Source: Alphaproteobacteria bacterium
Lineage (GTDB): Bacteria > Pseudomonadota > Alphaproteobacteria > Rhodobacterales > Rhodobacteraceae
Assembly (NCBI GenBank): GCA_024279075.1
Contig: JAJRRX010000209.1
Span: forward strand, 1-13,424
Length of the DNA stretch: 13,424 nucleotides
Direction of reading: 5' to 3'
The notes under the pieces are model-generated. The model had not been told where the DNA came from. It saw only the letters and a program-made list of their open reading frames with translations, and ran no database searches. The position numbers and the translations under genes are program-made. This document shows positions 7,457 to 12,890 of the stretch, piece by piece (position 1 is the stretch's first letter; each line of letters begins with the position of its first letter).

Positions 7457-7846
7457 TTACCCGATATACTGCCAAAGAATATACCCGATCGATATCACCA
7501 TGGAGAGCGTGGCGGTAATGCCTGCCGCTATCCTTGGGAAAGTTTTTCCGTTGTCGGGGTTAAGGCCGAGCGGCAGCAGCACACGGGACAGCAAAAGCAA
7601 GGCACCGCTAGCATGCAGCATCTCTGCTTTTCCGCCCGCCGCTTCGGCGATTGCCAGCAAGATCAGCGCATGAGGCACAACCTCGATAAAATTCCCGAAA
7701 ACGCGAATTTTGCGGGCAAGCACCATATTGTCACCGTAATGCATCGAAATACCCGTTTTGGCGCGTTCCACAACAACGAGCGTCCGGAAGAAAATAAAAA
7801 ATACGCCGAGGATGGCGGCATAAAGGCCTGAAATTTCAAATATCAT
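7457..7846 (-). CDS. MAPEG-family membrane protein
   Basis: The 129-residue product has four hydrophobic helices and the bacterial MAPEG pattern: RTLVVVERAKTG (21-32), YGDN (37-40), ARKIRVFGNFIEVVPHALIL (44-63) and LLLLSRVLLPLGL (83-95). The RxxxNxxExVP motif contains the glutathione/catalytic-site residues of the superfamily. Many bacterial members of this YecN-like type have no known substrate, so I give no reaction. I chose the ATG at 7846 because AGGAG lies six bases upstream and the protein then begins directly with the first helix; the longer frame from 7888 adds 14 poorly suited residues. The gene lies 88 bp downstream of the two Lrp genes on the same strand and may be read with them. 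Confidence 0.88.
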   Translation of the reverse strand: MIFEISGLYAAILGVFFIFFRTLVVVERAKTGISMHYGDNMVLARKIRVFGNFIEVVPHALILLAIAEAAGGKAEMLHASGALLLLSRVLLPLGLNPDNGKTFPRIAAGITATLSMVISIGYILWQYIG

Positions 7847-7863
7847 AGCGTTCTCCTGTTTGA

Positions 7864-7880
7864 GCCTGTTAGCGACAGGC
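7864..7880 (-). promoter_or_regulatory. Hairpin just before the MAPEG ribosome binding site
   Basis: A perfect 6-bp stem (GCCTGT at 7864-7869, ACAGGC at 7875-7880) with a five-base loop lies directly upstream of the AGGAG of the MAPEG gene. On the mRNA the ACAGG of the stem also recurs in the ribosome-binding segment (AAACAGGAG), so alternative pairing is possible. No U tract follows. It may stabilise the mRNA end or tune translation; this is inference. Confidence 0.3.
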
Positions 7881-7934
7881 GCGCACAAGAAAGACGAATG
7901 AAACGACGTATATTCTACAACCGTCGCAAAATAT

Positions 7935-8375
7935 TTACCCGATCTCGGACAGCATCACATTGCTTTCCACCTCACCAACACCCGGTAGCGTCATTATTCG
8001 CCGCCGCAGGATGCGCTCGAAATCGCTCAGGTCCCGCGCCACGACCTTGAGGCGGTAATCATAAACCCCAAGCACGTGCTGCACCAGTTGCACCTCCGGT
8101 ATCGCGCACACGGCGCGCTCAAAATCCTCTAGGCTGACCCGCCCCTTGGCAGCCAGTTTCACCCCGAGATAAACCACCACCTCAAAGCCAAGCGCCGCCT
8201 TGTTTAGCCGCACGCGCCGCCCCACAATCACGCCGCCCACTTCCAGCCGTTTTATCCGCCGCCATGCCGACGGCTGGGTAAGCCCGACGGCTCTGCCGAC
8301 CTCGCCGGCATTCAAGCTACCATCGCGTTGCAGCGCCCGCAGGATGGCGTGGTCTTTCTCATCAAGCTCGATCAT
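7935..8375 (-). CDS. Lrp/AsnC-family transcriptional regulator (downstream member of tandem pair)
   Basis: The 146-residue protein has the complete Lrp layout. An N-terminal winged HTH occupies about residues 3-60 (LDEKDHAILRALQRDGSLNA, VGLTQPSAWRRIKRLEVGGV), and a RAM/ligand-binding domain occupies about 65-146 (VQLVQHVLGVYDYRLKVVAR, ILRRRIMTLPGVGEVESNVM). Family members bind amino acids and act as local or global regulators in the cytoplasm. Its ATG overlaps the stop of the upstream lrp gene by four bases (ATGA), so the two proteins are made together, possibly as mixed oligomers. The nearest target by context is the divergent ilvC. The effector is unknown. Confidence 0.92.
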   Translation of the reverse strand: MIELDEKDHAILRALQRDGSLNAGEVGRAVGLTQPSAWRRIKRLEVGGVIVGRRVRLNKAALGFEVVVYLGVKLAAKGRVSLEDFERAVCAIPEVQLVQHVLGVYDYRLKVVARDLSDFERILRRRIMTLPGVGEVESNVMLSEIG

Positions 8376-8830
8376 ATCGGCAGCGCCTCGGTGTTTTTTA
8401 CCTCAGAAATCAGCATCAAGGCCTCAACATCGTTGATATGGGGCAGTGCCAGAATGCGCTCTTTGTATATCTCCTGATAATGGGCGAGGTCCCGCGCCCG
8501 CACATCCATGCGGATATCGACCCGTCCGAGCAGGGTTTGGATGCCGCCAACCTCGGGGATCTCCCGTGCCGCCTTGGTAAATGCGTCAAACGCGTTGCCT
8601 TGGGTTTTATCCAGCGTAATACGCAGAAACACTTCCACCGCGTAGCCCATGGCGCGGTGGTTTATGACCACCTCACGGCCTTCGATCACGCCGGATGCCT
8701 CCAGCTTTTCCACGCGCCGCCAGCAGACCCCTGCGCTGAGGCTGGTGCGCTCAGCGAGTTGGGCCTTGGTGAGGTTGCCATCGGCTTGCAGGTGTCGCAG
8801 CAGGCGGCGGTCTATATCATCTACTTGCAT
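8372..8830 (-). CDS. Lrp/AsnC-family transcriptional regulator (upstream member of tandem pair)
   Basis: The 152-residue protein has an HTH domain at about 3-58 (DDIDRRLLRHLQADGNLTKA, LSAGVCWRRVEKLEASGVIE) and a RAM domain at about 63-145 (VGGIQTLLGRVDIRMDVRAR, ILALPHINDVEALMLISEV). It is clearly homologous to, but well diverged from, the overlapping lrp gene that follows. The ATG at 8830 lies inside the first copy of a 12-bp direct repeat shared with the promoter region, which suggests autoregulation. It is divergent from ilvC across 130 bp, the usual setting for an Lrp-type regulator of branched-chain amino-acid synthesis. The regulatory target is inferred from position only. Confidence 0.92.
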   Translation of the reverse strand: MQVDDIDRRLLRHLQADGNLTKAQLAERTSLSAGVCWRRVEKLEASGVIEGREVVINHRAMGYAVEVFLRITLDKTQGNAFDAFTKAAREIPEVGGIQTLLGRVDIRMDVRARDLAHYQEIYKERILALPHINDVEALMLISEVKNTEALPI

Positions 8831-8869
8831 GATATTTTCGTTCTTCTAAATTTGTGCGCATGATATTTT
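8827..8869. promoter_or_regulatory. Phased direct repeat, candidate Lrp operator
   Basis: GCATGATATTTT occurs exactly twice, at 8827-8838 and 8858-8869, and each copy is followed by a T/C-rich stretch containing CTT. The start-to-start distance is 31 bp, close to three helical turns, so bound proteins would face the same side. The first copy covers the start codon of the upstream lrp gene. Phased A/T-rich sites are typical for Lrp-family octamers or hexadecamers. The role as operator is inferred. Confidence 0.5.
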
Positions 8870-8889
8870 TTCTTTAACGGCAAAATTGC

Positions 8890-8910
8890 AGATATTCAAA
8901 TGGTATATCT
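8890..8910 (+). promoter_or_regulatory. Candidate ilvC promoter element and flanking inverted repeat
   Basis: TGGTATATC at 8901-8909 matches an extended -10 element (TGnTATAAT type), which would place transcription start near 8915, about 45 bases before the ilvC ATG. No good -35 is seen, as expected if an activator helps. AGATAT (8890-8895) and ATATCT (8905-8910) form an inverted repeat across this element, a possible operator half-site pair. Both calls rest on pattern only. Confidence 0.35.
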
Positions 8911-8956
8911 AGCCAAACTCGCTATTCTGCCCTCAGTTCAACCCCAACAAGGATAA
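8900..8956 (+). other. Possible 18-codon leader ORF upstream of ilvC
   Basis: ATG at 8900 opens an 18-codon frame (MVYLAKLAILPSVQPQQG) ending at TAA 8954-8956, four bases before the ilvC ATG. Six of 18 residues are Val, Leu or Ile, the products or relatives of the ilvC pathway. Against it, there is no Shine-Dalgarno sequence before this ATG, no downstream attenuator hairpin, and the ATG overlaps the candidate extended -10 element. The stop region contains the ilvC ribosome binding site, so coupling would be possible if it were translated. Confidence 0.2.
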
Positions 8957-8960
8957 AACC

Positions 8961-9983
8961 ATGCGTGTATATTACGACCGCGATTGCGACATCAACCTGA
9001 TCAAAGACATGAAAGTGGCCATTCTCGGCTACGGCTCCCAAGGCCACGCCCACGCGCTGAACCTGCGCGATAGCGGTGCCAAGAATGTCGTTGTCGCCTT
9101 GCGTGAAGGCTCTCCAAGCCAAGCCAAAGCCGAGGGCGAAGGCCTGAAGGTAATGGGCATTGCCGAGGCCGCCGCTTGGTGTGACCTGATCATGTTTACC
9201 ATGCCAGACGAGCTGCAAGCCGAGACCTATAACAAATACGTTAAGGACAATATCCGTGATGGCGCGGCCATGGCCTTTGCCCACGGCCTCAACATCCACT
9301 TCAACCTGATCGAGCCTAAAAAGGGCCTCGACATCATCATGATGGCCCCCAAAGGCCCCGGCCACACCGTGCGCGGCGAGTTTACCAAAGGCGGCGGCGT
9401 GCCGTGCTTGGTAGCGGTTGAAAACGACGCCTCCGGCAAAGCCATGGAAATCGGCCTTTCTTACTGCTCCGCCATCGGCGGCGGCCGCTCCGGCATCATC
9501 GAAACCAACTTCCGCCAAGAGTGCGAAACCGACCTATTCGGCGAGCAAGCCGTGCTGTGCGGTGGCCTTGTTGAGCTGATCCGCATGGGCTTTGAAACCC
9601 TCGTTGAGGCAGGCTACGAGCCGGAAATGGCCTATTTCGAGTGCCTGCACGAAGTGAAGCTGATCGTGGACCTGATCTATGAAGGCGGCATTGCCAACAT
9701 GAATTACTCGATCTCCAACACAGCGGAATACGGCGAATATGTCTCCGGCCCACGCATCCTCCCATACGAGGAAACCAAGAAGCGCATGAAAGACGTGCTG
9801 ACGGACATTCAAAACGGCAAATTCGTGCGCGACTTCATGCTTGAAAACGCCGTTGGCCAGCCGAGCTTCAAAGCCACGCGCCGGATCAATGACGAACACC
9901 AGATCGAGAAAGTCGGCGAAACCCTGCGCGGTATGATGCCTTGGATTTCTGCTGGCAAAATGGTGGATAAAGAAAAGAACTAA
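8961..9983 (+). CDS. ilvC: Ketol-acid reductoisomerase, class I (NADP+)
   Basis: IlvC isomerises and reduces 2-acetolactate or 2-aceto-2-hydroxybutyrate to the dihydroxy acids on the path to valine, leucine and isoleucine. The 340-residue protein is the short class I form. The Rossmann motif is GYGSQGHAHALNLRDSG (23-39), and the cofactor loop ALREGSPSQA with R48, S51 and S53 fits NADPH use. H108 (FAHGLNIHF), K131 (PKGPGH) and the magnesium ligands D191 and E195 (ETDLFGEQ) and E227 and E231 (FECLHE) are all present. The ATG at 8961 has AAGGAT six bases upstream. It is transcribed alone, divergent from the lrp pair, and ends at a strong intrinsic terminator. ilvB/ilvH, often next to ilvC, are not in the window. 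Confidence 0.98.
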   Translation: MRVYYDRDCDINLIKDMKVAILGYGSQGHAHALNLRDSGAKNVVVALREGSPSQAKAEGEGLKVMGIAEAAAWCDLIMFTMPDELQAETYNKYVKDNIRDGAAMAFAHGLNIHFNLIEPKKGLDIIMMAPKGPGHTVRGEFTKGGGVPCLVAVENDASGKAMEIGLSYCSAIGGGRSGIIETNFRQECETDLFGEQAVLCGGLVELIRMGFETLVEAGYEPEMAYFECLHEVKLIVDLIYEGGIANMNYSISNTAEYGEYVSGPRILPYEETKKRMKDVLTDIQNGKFVRDFMLENAVGQPSFKATRRINDEHQIEKVGETLRGMMPWISAGKMVDKEKN

Positions 9984-10007
9984 AGCCAAACTATTTGACT
10001 TATGCTT

Positions 10008-10040
10008 TAGGCTCCGGAATTTCCGGGGCCTATTTTTATT
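10008..10040 (+). terminator. Intrinsic terminator of ilvC
   Basis: TAGGCTCCGG (10008-10017) pairs with CCGGGGCCTA (10023-10032), with one G-T wobble and a five-base AATTT loop; TTTTTATT follows directly. It begins 24 bases after the ilvC stop. A second inverted repeat (CTAAAGC at 9980-9986 with GCTTTAG at 10004-10010) overlaps the left arm by three bases and could compete with it. Confidence 0.9.
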
Positions 10041-10054
10041 GCTTTTCTACTTAA

Positions 10055-10426
10055 ACTATTGAGGCCAATCTGTTTGTTGGTCACAAAAGCCACCTCCTCC
10101 AGCTTATCAATGATGCGCGCTCAAATATCCGAAGAGGTAACATTCTGCTTGCGCTAAACGGTAGTGCCTCCGCATCCGTCCTTCCAATGGCAAATATCAA
10201 GGTCGACGTAACGTCCGGCGACACGTTCAGCGATAACATCTATGTTGGCGGCTATTCAGACGGTCATACGATCCTCGCCAGTGAGGATGAGCGCGCGGAT
10301 TATGACCTGGCATGATTTACAAATTATGGCTTTGGCCGCATCAACCACCCCGAAGACTGGACCCCAAGAAGCACCGCGCCCTTCAATGAGTTTAATGGCT
10401 GGGTGCCGCCACGCCTTTGGCCGTAA
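10055..10426 (+). pseudogene. Broken gene remnant, possibly a DUF1223-type protein
   Basis: One plus-strand frame stays open from 10055 to a TAA at 10424-10426 (124 codons) apart from a single TGA at 10313-10315. The translation has protein-like composition on both sides of the stop: first FVGHKSHLLQLINDARSN, DVTSGDTFSDNIYVGGYSDG and HTILASEDERADYDLA, then after the TGA FTNYGFGRINHPEDWTPRST. There is no ribosome binding site or good start codon at the left end, so the 5' part appears lost, right after the ilvC terminator. The order of a V-G-rich strand, an I-A helix, a Y-x-HT strand and a Y-x-N/W tail resembles the C-terminal half of DUF1223 proteins, but the match is weak. An ATG at 10187 could give a 42-residue peptide; I consider that unlikely to be a gene. 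Confidence 0.45.
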
Positions 10427-10503
10427 AGCCCCCCGAAAATTTGCGTATCCTCATTTTTTTCAAGTATTGCCAAGGCCGACGTTTAACGCCTTTATCCAGC
10501 AAT
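10427..10503. other. Non-coding stretch before the EEP gene terminator
   Basis: No gene is supported here. The stretch contains a short T run (seven T near 10455) with no hairpin before it and no repeats worth naming. It separates the broken frame behind ilvC from the 3' end of the leftward endonuclease/exonuclease/phosphatase gene. Confidence 0.4.
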
Positions 10504-10535
10504 GAAAGAAGGGAGCCGCTATCAAACCGGCCTCC
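10504..10535 (-). terminator. Probable terminator of the EEP-family gene
   Basis: On the minus strand GGAGGCCG and CGGCTCC form a seven-pair stem with one bulged G and a nine-base loop (plus-strand arms 10512-10518 and 10528-10535), followed by CTTCTTTC. It starts eight bases after the stop of the leftward gene. The T tract is interrupted, so strength may be moderate. Confidence 0.5.
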
Positions 10536-10542
10536 TTTGGGG

Positions 10543-11580
10543 TTAAGAAACTGGCAGGTCTACCAGCTCCAACACGACGGCAACCGGAAAGTGATCGCTA
10601 AAGCCATCTTGGTTCACGTTCTTGCCAACATCGCCCTTTGGCAGCCCAAAACGAATGGGCCCGCTGCCGGATTTGCGCGATACCATCTCCGGAATCGTGA
10701 TGATCTGGGCAGAACCACGCTTTACGCAAAACCCTTGTTCGCCCTTGAGCAACGACCGGTTGACCAATATTTGGTCAAACACATTGCCGTCTGATTTATA
10801 ATAAAGCGTGCCATCAATTTGCCGCATATCCCCCATCTCATCAACCGCTTCCACTGAAAGATACTCCCACGCCATATTGTAAAAGCGAGCAGACCGTGAG
10901 CGCTCAATATCCGCCCTTTCACGCCATGCAACAGCATTAAACCTTACCGAAGGATCAAAAGGATCATCATTAAAATCGCTGATCGCCAAAATCGGGGTTG
11001 TATCGCCGGTAACCTCGCGGATGCGCTCATGCCAATAACCCAATGTTTCCCCCGCAGTGGCGCGAAAACCAGCACTTGCCGCCGCCCCGCCTGATCTTGA
11101 TGGCCAATGGTTGCACAACACCACAAGATCAAGGCCTTCATTGGTGGTAAATGTAGCTTGCAAAATGTCTCTGGTTCCTGTGCGGCGCAGAACAAAATGA
11201 GAGAATATCAACGCCGGATCTACGGTTAGATTGCGAGAGTCGTAAATAAACGCTGTATCAATCCCGCGCTTGTCGCGCTCTGAGTCAGCATGAACAACTT
11301 TATAGTCTCTTTCGCTAAGCCCCTTGTTGAGCACCCCCACCAACCTGTCGAGCACAAATCGGTTCTCCACCTCGCAAACTCCTAAAATATCGGGTCCGGA
11401 AGCCTCGTTCATGCCTTGAATTATTTTGGCTAGCTGAGAGATTTTTCTGTCAAACAAGGCCTCGCTCCAACCGACAAGATCATTTTTGTTTTTATTAGCA
11501 ATCCACGCCAAGCGATCCGGGTGGTTTTCAGGCGCAAACAGGTTTTCCAAATTCCAAAATCCGACCATCAGTTCAGTCAT
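10543..11580 (-). CDS. Endonuclease/exonuclease/phosphatase (EEP) family protein
   Basis: The 345-residue protein has the full set of EEP (DNase I-like) motifs in order: the N10 metal-site asparagine in FWNLENLF (8-15), E70 in GVCEVEN (67-73), RGIDTAFIYD (105-114), H158 in CNHWPSRSGG (156-165), D202/N204 in ISDFNDDPFDP (200-210), FDQILV (268-273) and the terminal DGFSDHFPV with D329/H330. These make it a likely active metal-dependent phosphodiesterase. The superfamily includes nucleases, sphingomyelinases and inositol phosphatases, so the substrate is unknown. There is no clear signal peptide, which favours a cytoplasmic location. The ATG at 11580 is three bases after a run of nine G preceded by AA. 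It stands alone, with its own terminator, in a stretch of accessory-looking genes. Confidence 0.9.
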   Translation of the reverse strand: MTELMVGFWNLENLFAPENHPDRLAWIANKNKNDLVGWSEALFDRKISQLAKIIQGMNEASGPDILGVCEVENRFVLDRLVGVLNKGLSERDYKVVHADSERDKRGIDTAFIYDSRNLTVDPALIFSHFVLRRTGTRDILQATFTTNEGLDLVVLCNHWPSRSGGAAASAGFRATAGETLGYWHERIREVTGDTTPILAISDFNDDPFDPSVRFNAVAWRERADIERSRSARFYNMAWEYLSVEAVDEMGDMRQIDGTLYYKSDGNVFDQILVNRSLLKGEQGFCVKRGSAQIITIPEMVSRKSGSGPIRFGLPKGDVGKNVNQDGFSDHFPVAVVLELVDLPVS

Positions 11581-11583
11581 CGA

Positions 11584-11592
11584 CCCCCCCCC
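11584..11592. repeat. Nine-base C/G homopolymer at the EEP gene ribosome binding site
   Basis: Nine consecutive C on the plus strand read as AAGGGGGGGGG on the mRNA strand, ending three bases before the ATG at 11580. Most of the Shine-Dalgarno signal is within this run, so a change in tract length would shift the spacing between the binding site and the start codon. Confidence 0.7.
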
Positions 11593-11794
11593 TTAAGCGG
11601 TTTCTTCTATAGTTCTCTCTACCTATAACTGCATATTTAGGGGGAATTATCAACTAGTCATCTATCACATGTGCTTCCAATTCGATATTTGTGGCGTCAA
11701 AGTGATTTCCAATTGCGCAATCCAGCGAAGGCCAAAATACTCAAAAAACACCTTTTCAGCACAGCCCACACTTTCGGAAGGCGTTTTTTGCCGC

Positions 11795-11806
11795 TATAAA
11801 CGCATA
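11795..11806 (+). promoter_or_regulatory. Candidate -10 element giving a leaderless GNAT mRNA
   Basis: TATAAA at 11795-11800 ends five bases before the GNAT ATG at 11806, the distance at which transcription normally begins. No Shine-Dalgarno sequence lies between them; the nearest purine run (GGAAGG, about 11776-11781) is some 25 bases from the ATG. A leaderless transcript is therefore plausible. The -35 region is weak. The rest of the 11593-11794 gap contains no supported gene. Confidence 0.35.
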
Positions 11807-12306
11807 TGCACACCCTTCGCCCTCTTGCTCAAAGCGACCTCGCGGCTCTGCTTAACTTTGAACGCAACAACCGCGCCTATTTCGAGCACTGGGTGCCGCC
11901 GCGGCCTGAGTGGTTTTTTAAGGACCCAACCCGCTATAATGCGCATATGGCAACCCTACTCACAGAGCAGCAAAACGGCAGATTTCGGATGTATGTCCTG
12001 ACAGATCGAAGCCGTCAAATTTTGGGCCGGGTTAATCTTACAATTTCAAGCCTGCCTTCACTTGGCTATCGCATCGCCCAAGCCCACACAGGCAAAGGCC
12101 TCGCCACCATTGCGGTTCAGCAAATCTGTAAAATCGCAATAAACACCTTAAAACTTTCAGAAATATCGGCCCAAGCTGCGCAAAGTAACATGGCCTCACA
12201 ACAGGTGCTTATAAACAATGGCTTTGTGCGCCATCAAAGCCCCGCACAAGAGGCCAAGCTAAACGGTCAGCCCATTTGGCTAGAACGCTTCCACAAGCAC
12301 CTTTAA
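11806..12306 (+). CDS. GNAT-family N-acetyltransferase (RimJ/RimL-like)
   Basis: The 166-residue protein is a single GNAT domain. The N-terminal LRPLAQSDLAALLNFERNNR (4-23) with FEHWVPPRPEWFF is typical of RimJ/RimL-like enzymes. Motif A reads GYRIAQAHTGKGLATIAVQQ (87-106), including the acetyl-CoA pyrophosphate loop TGKGLA. Motif B reads SNMASQQVLINNGF (127-140). It should acetylate an amine using acetyl-CoA; the acceptor (ribosomal protein N-terminus, small molecule or antibiotic) cannot be told. No ribosome binding site precedes the ATG, and a TATAAA nearby suggests a leaderless mRNA. An upstream in-frame start is not seen. The gene converges on the decayed SRPBCC remnant and has no clear terminator. 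Confidence 0.88.
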   Translation: MHTLRPLAQSDLAALLNFERNNRAYFEHWVPPRPEWFFKDPTRYNAHMATLLTEQQNGRFRMYVLTDRSRQILGRVNLTISSLPSLGYRIAQAHTGKGLATIAVQQICKIAINTLKLSEISAQAAQSNMASQQVLINNGFVRHQSPAQEAKLNGQPIWLERFHKHL

Positions 12307-12382
12307 GCCAGCCACAAACACGGGCGTCCCAGCGCGGCGCGAATGCAGTATTGCCAAGCAAAGCAGCGCCAGACGCGCCGCA

Positions 12383-12589
12383 TCAGGGCTTTTGGCAAGC
12401 CCCCGCGTAAAGCTCTTCAAACACATACACCCAGCCAGAATTACAACCACCCCGCGCCACGGCCCCTTTCCCAGCAGAAACAGAATGCCTCCCCTTTGGC
12501 CACCAGTCCGTTGTTTTCTCCACAAACACCTCAAAGGCCCGCTCGGCAGCGCAGCTCAAGTCAACCATTTTTACGACGGGTTCAATCAT
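12383..12589 (-). pseudogene. Truncated SRPBCC (AHSA1/START-like) protein
   Basis: The frame gives only 68 residues, against about 150-160 for the family. Residues 1-47 are a good SRPBCC N-terminus: VVKMVDLSCAAERAFEVFVE then KTTDWWPKGRHSVSAGKG, the conserved W-WP-HSVS region. The following 20 residues (RGGCNSGWVYVFEELYAGAC) do not continue the strand order, and may be the family's C-terminal helix brought next to the start by an internal deletion of roughly 90 residues. The ATG overlaps the stop of the arsR remnant in ATGA form, the normal coupling of arsR-SRPBCC pairs. It cannot fold as a complete domain, so I call it a pseudogene. Confidence 0.7.
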
Positions 12590-12788
12590 GTGTTTTCCTT
12601 TTCAATTTCAGCGGCAAAAGCCTGTAGACCATCGCCCCAAAGTCCATCCAGATAGCCCCTGAGTGCGGCAGGCTCACACCCGCCCTGCGCGCCAACTCGC
12701 CTGCAGGCTGTGGAGAATGCACCATGGCTTCATATAAGCTGCGGTGGGTTGGGTCGACCAAAACCATAAATGATTCTTGGTAAGTCAT
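12586..12788 (-). pseudogene. ArsR-family regulator with internal deletion and frame change
   Basis: From the ATG at 12788 the first 39 residues are a normal ArsR/SRPBCC-partner start: ESFMVLVDPTHRSLYEAMVH then SPQPAGELARRAGVS. The same frame then becomes unrelated. In the next frame, from 12669, the family's C-terminus appears: LRGYLDGLWGDGLQAFAAEI then EKENT, stopping at 12586-12588 in an ATGA overlap with the SRPBCC remnant. About 40 residues, including the recognition helix and wing, are missing between the two parts, and the remaining pieces are out of frame. The junction lies near 12660-12675. The protein cannot bind DNA normally. Confidence 0.8.
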
Positions 12789-12863
12789 GGCTTACGGCAG
12801 GCCTACACGTTCCATTAATCAACCCTTTTCCCTTGATTTCCGCGCACAAAACCCCGATTTAGG

Positions 12864-12879
12864 AATATGTAACCATATT
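12864..12879. promoter_or_regulatory. Palindrome upstream of the arsR remnant, candidate relic operator
   Basis: AATATG-TAAC-CATATT is an inverted repeat of six bases per arm with a four-base centre. It lies 76 bp upstream of the arsR remnant's start and 11 bp before the DUF6524-like ATG. GTAACCATAT within it resembles half of the GTAACC/GGTTAC type palindromes bound by ArsR regulators paired with SRPBCC genes; that similarity is from memory and is an inference. Confidence 0.4.
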
Positions 12880-12890
12880 GGGGGCCAATA

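Noticed and set aside
7935..8830. Tandem AsnC-like genes as NirD/NirL-type or AhbA/AhbB sirohaem decarboxylases
   Set aside because: Both proteins carry ordinary Lrp HTH and RAM motifs and lie beside ilvC, with no nir or haem d1 genes nearby.
10313..10315. In-frame TGA as a selenocysteine codon
   Set aside because: There is no recognisable SECIS hairpin directly after it, no start or ribosome binding site for the frame, and the 5' part is missing; pseudogene is simpler.
12280..12534. Minus-strand 84-codon frame overlapping the GNAT 3' end
   Set aside because: It overlaps the GNAT and SRPBCC remnant frames and has only Ala/Leu-rich composition without motifs.
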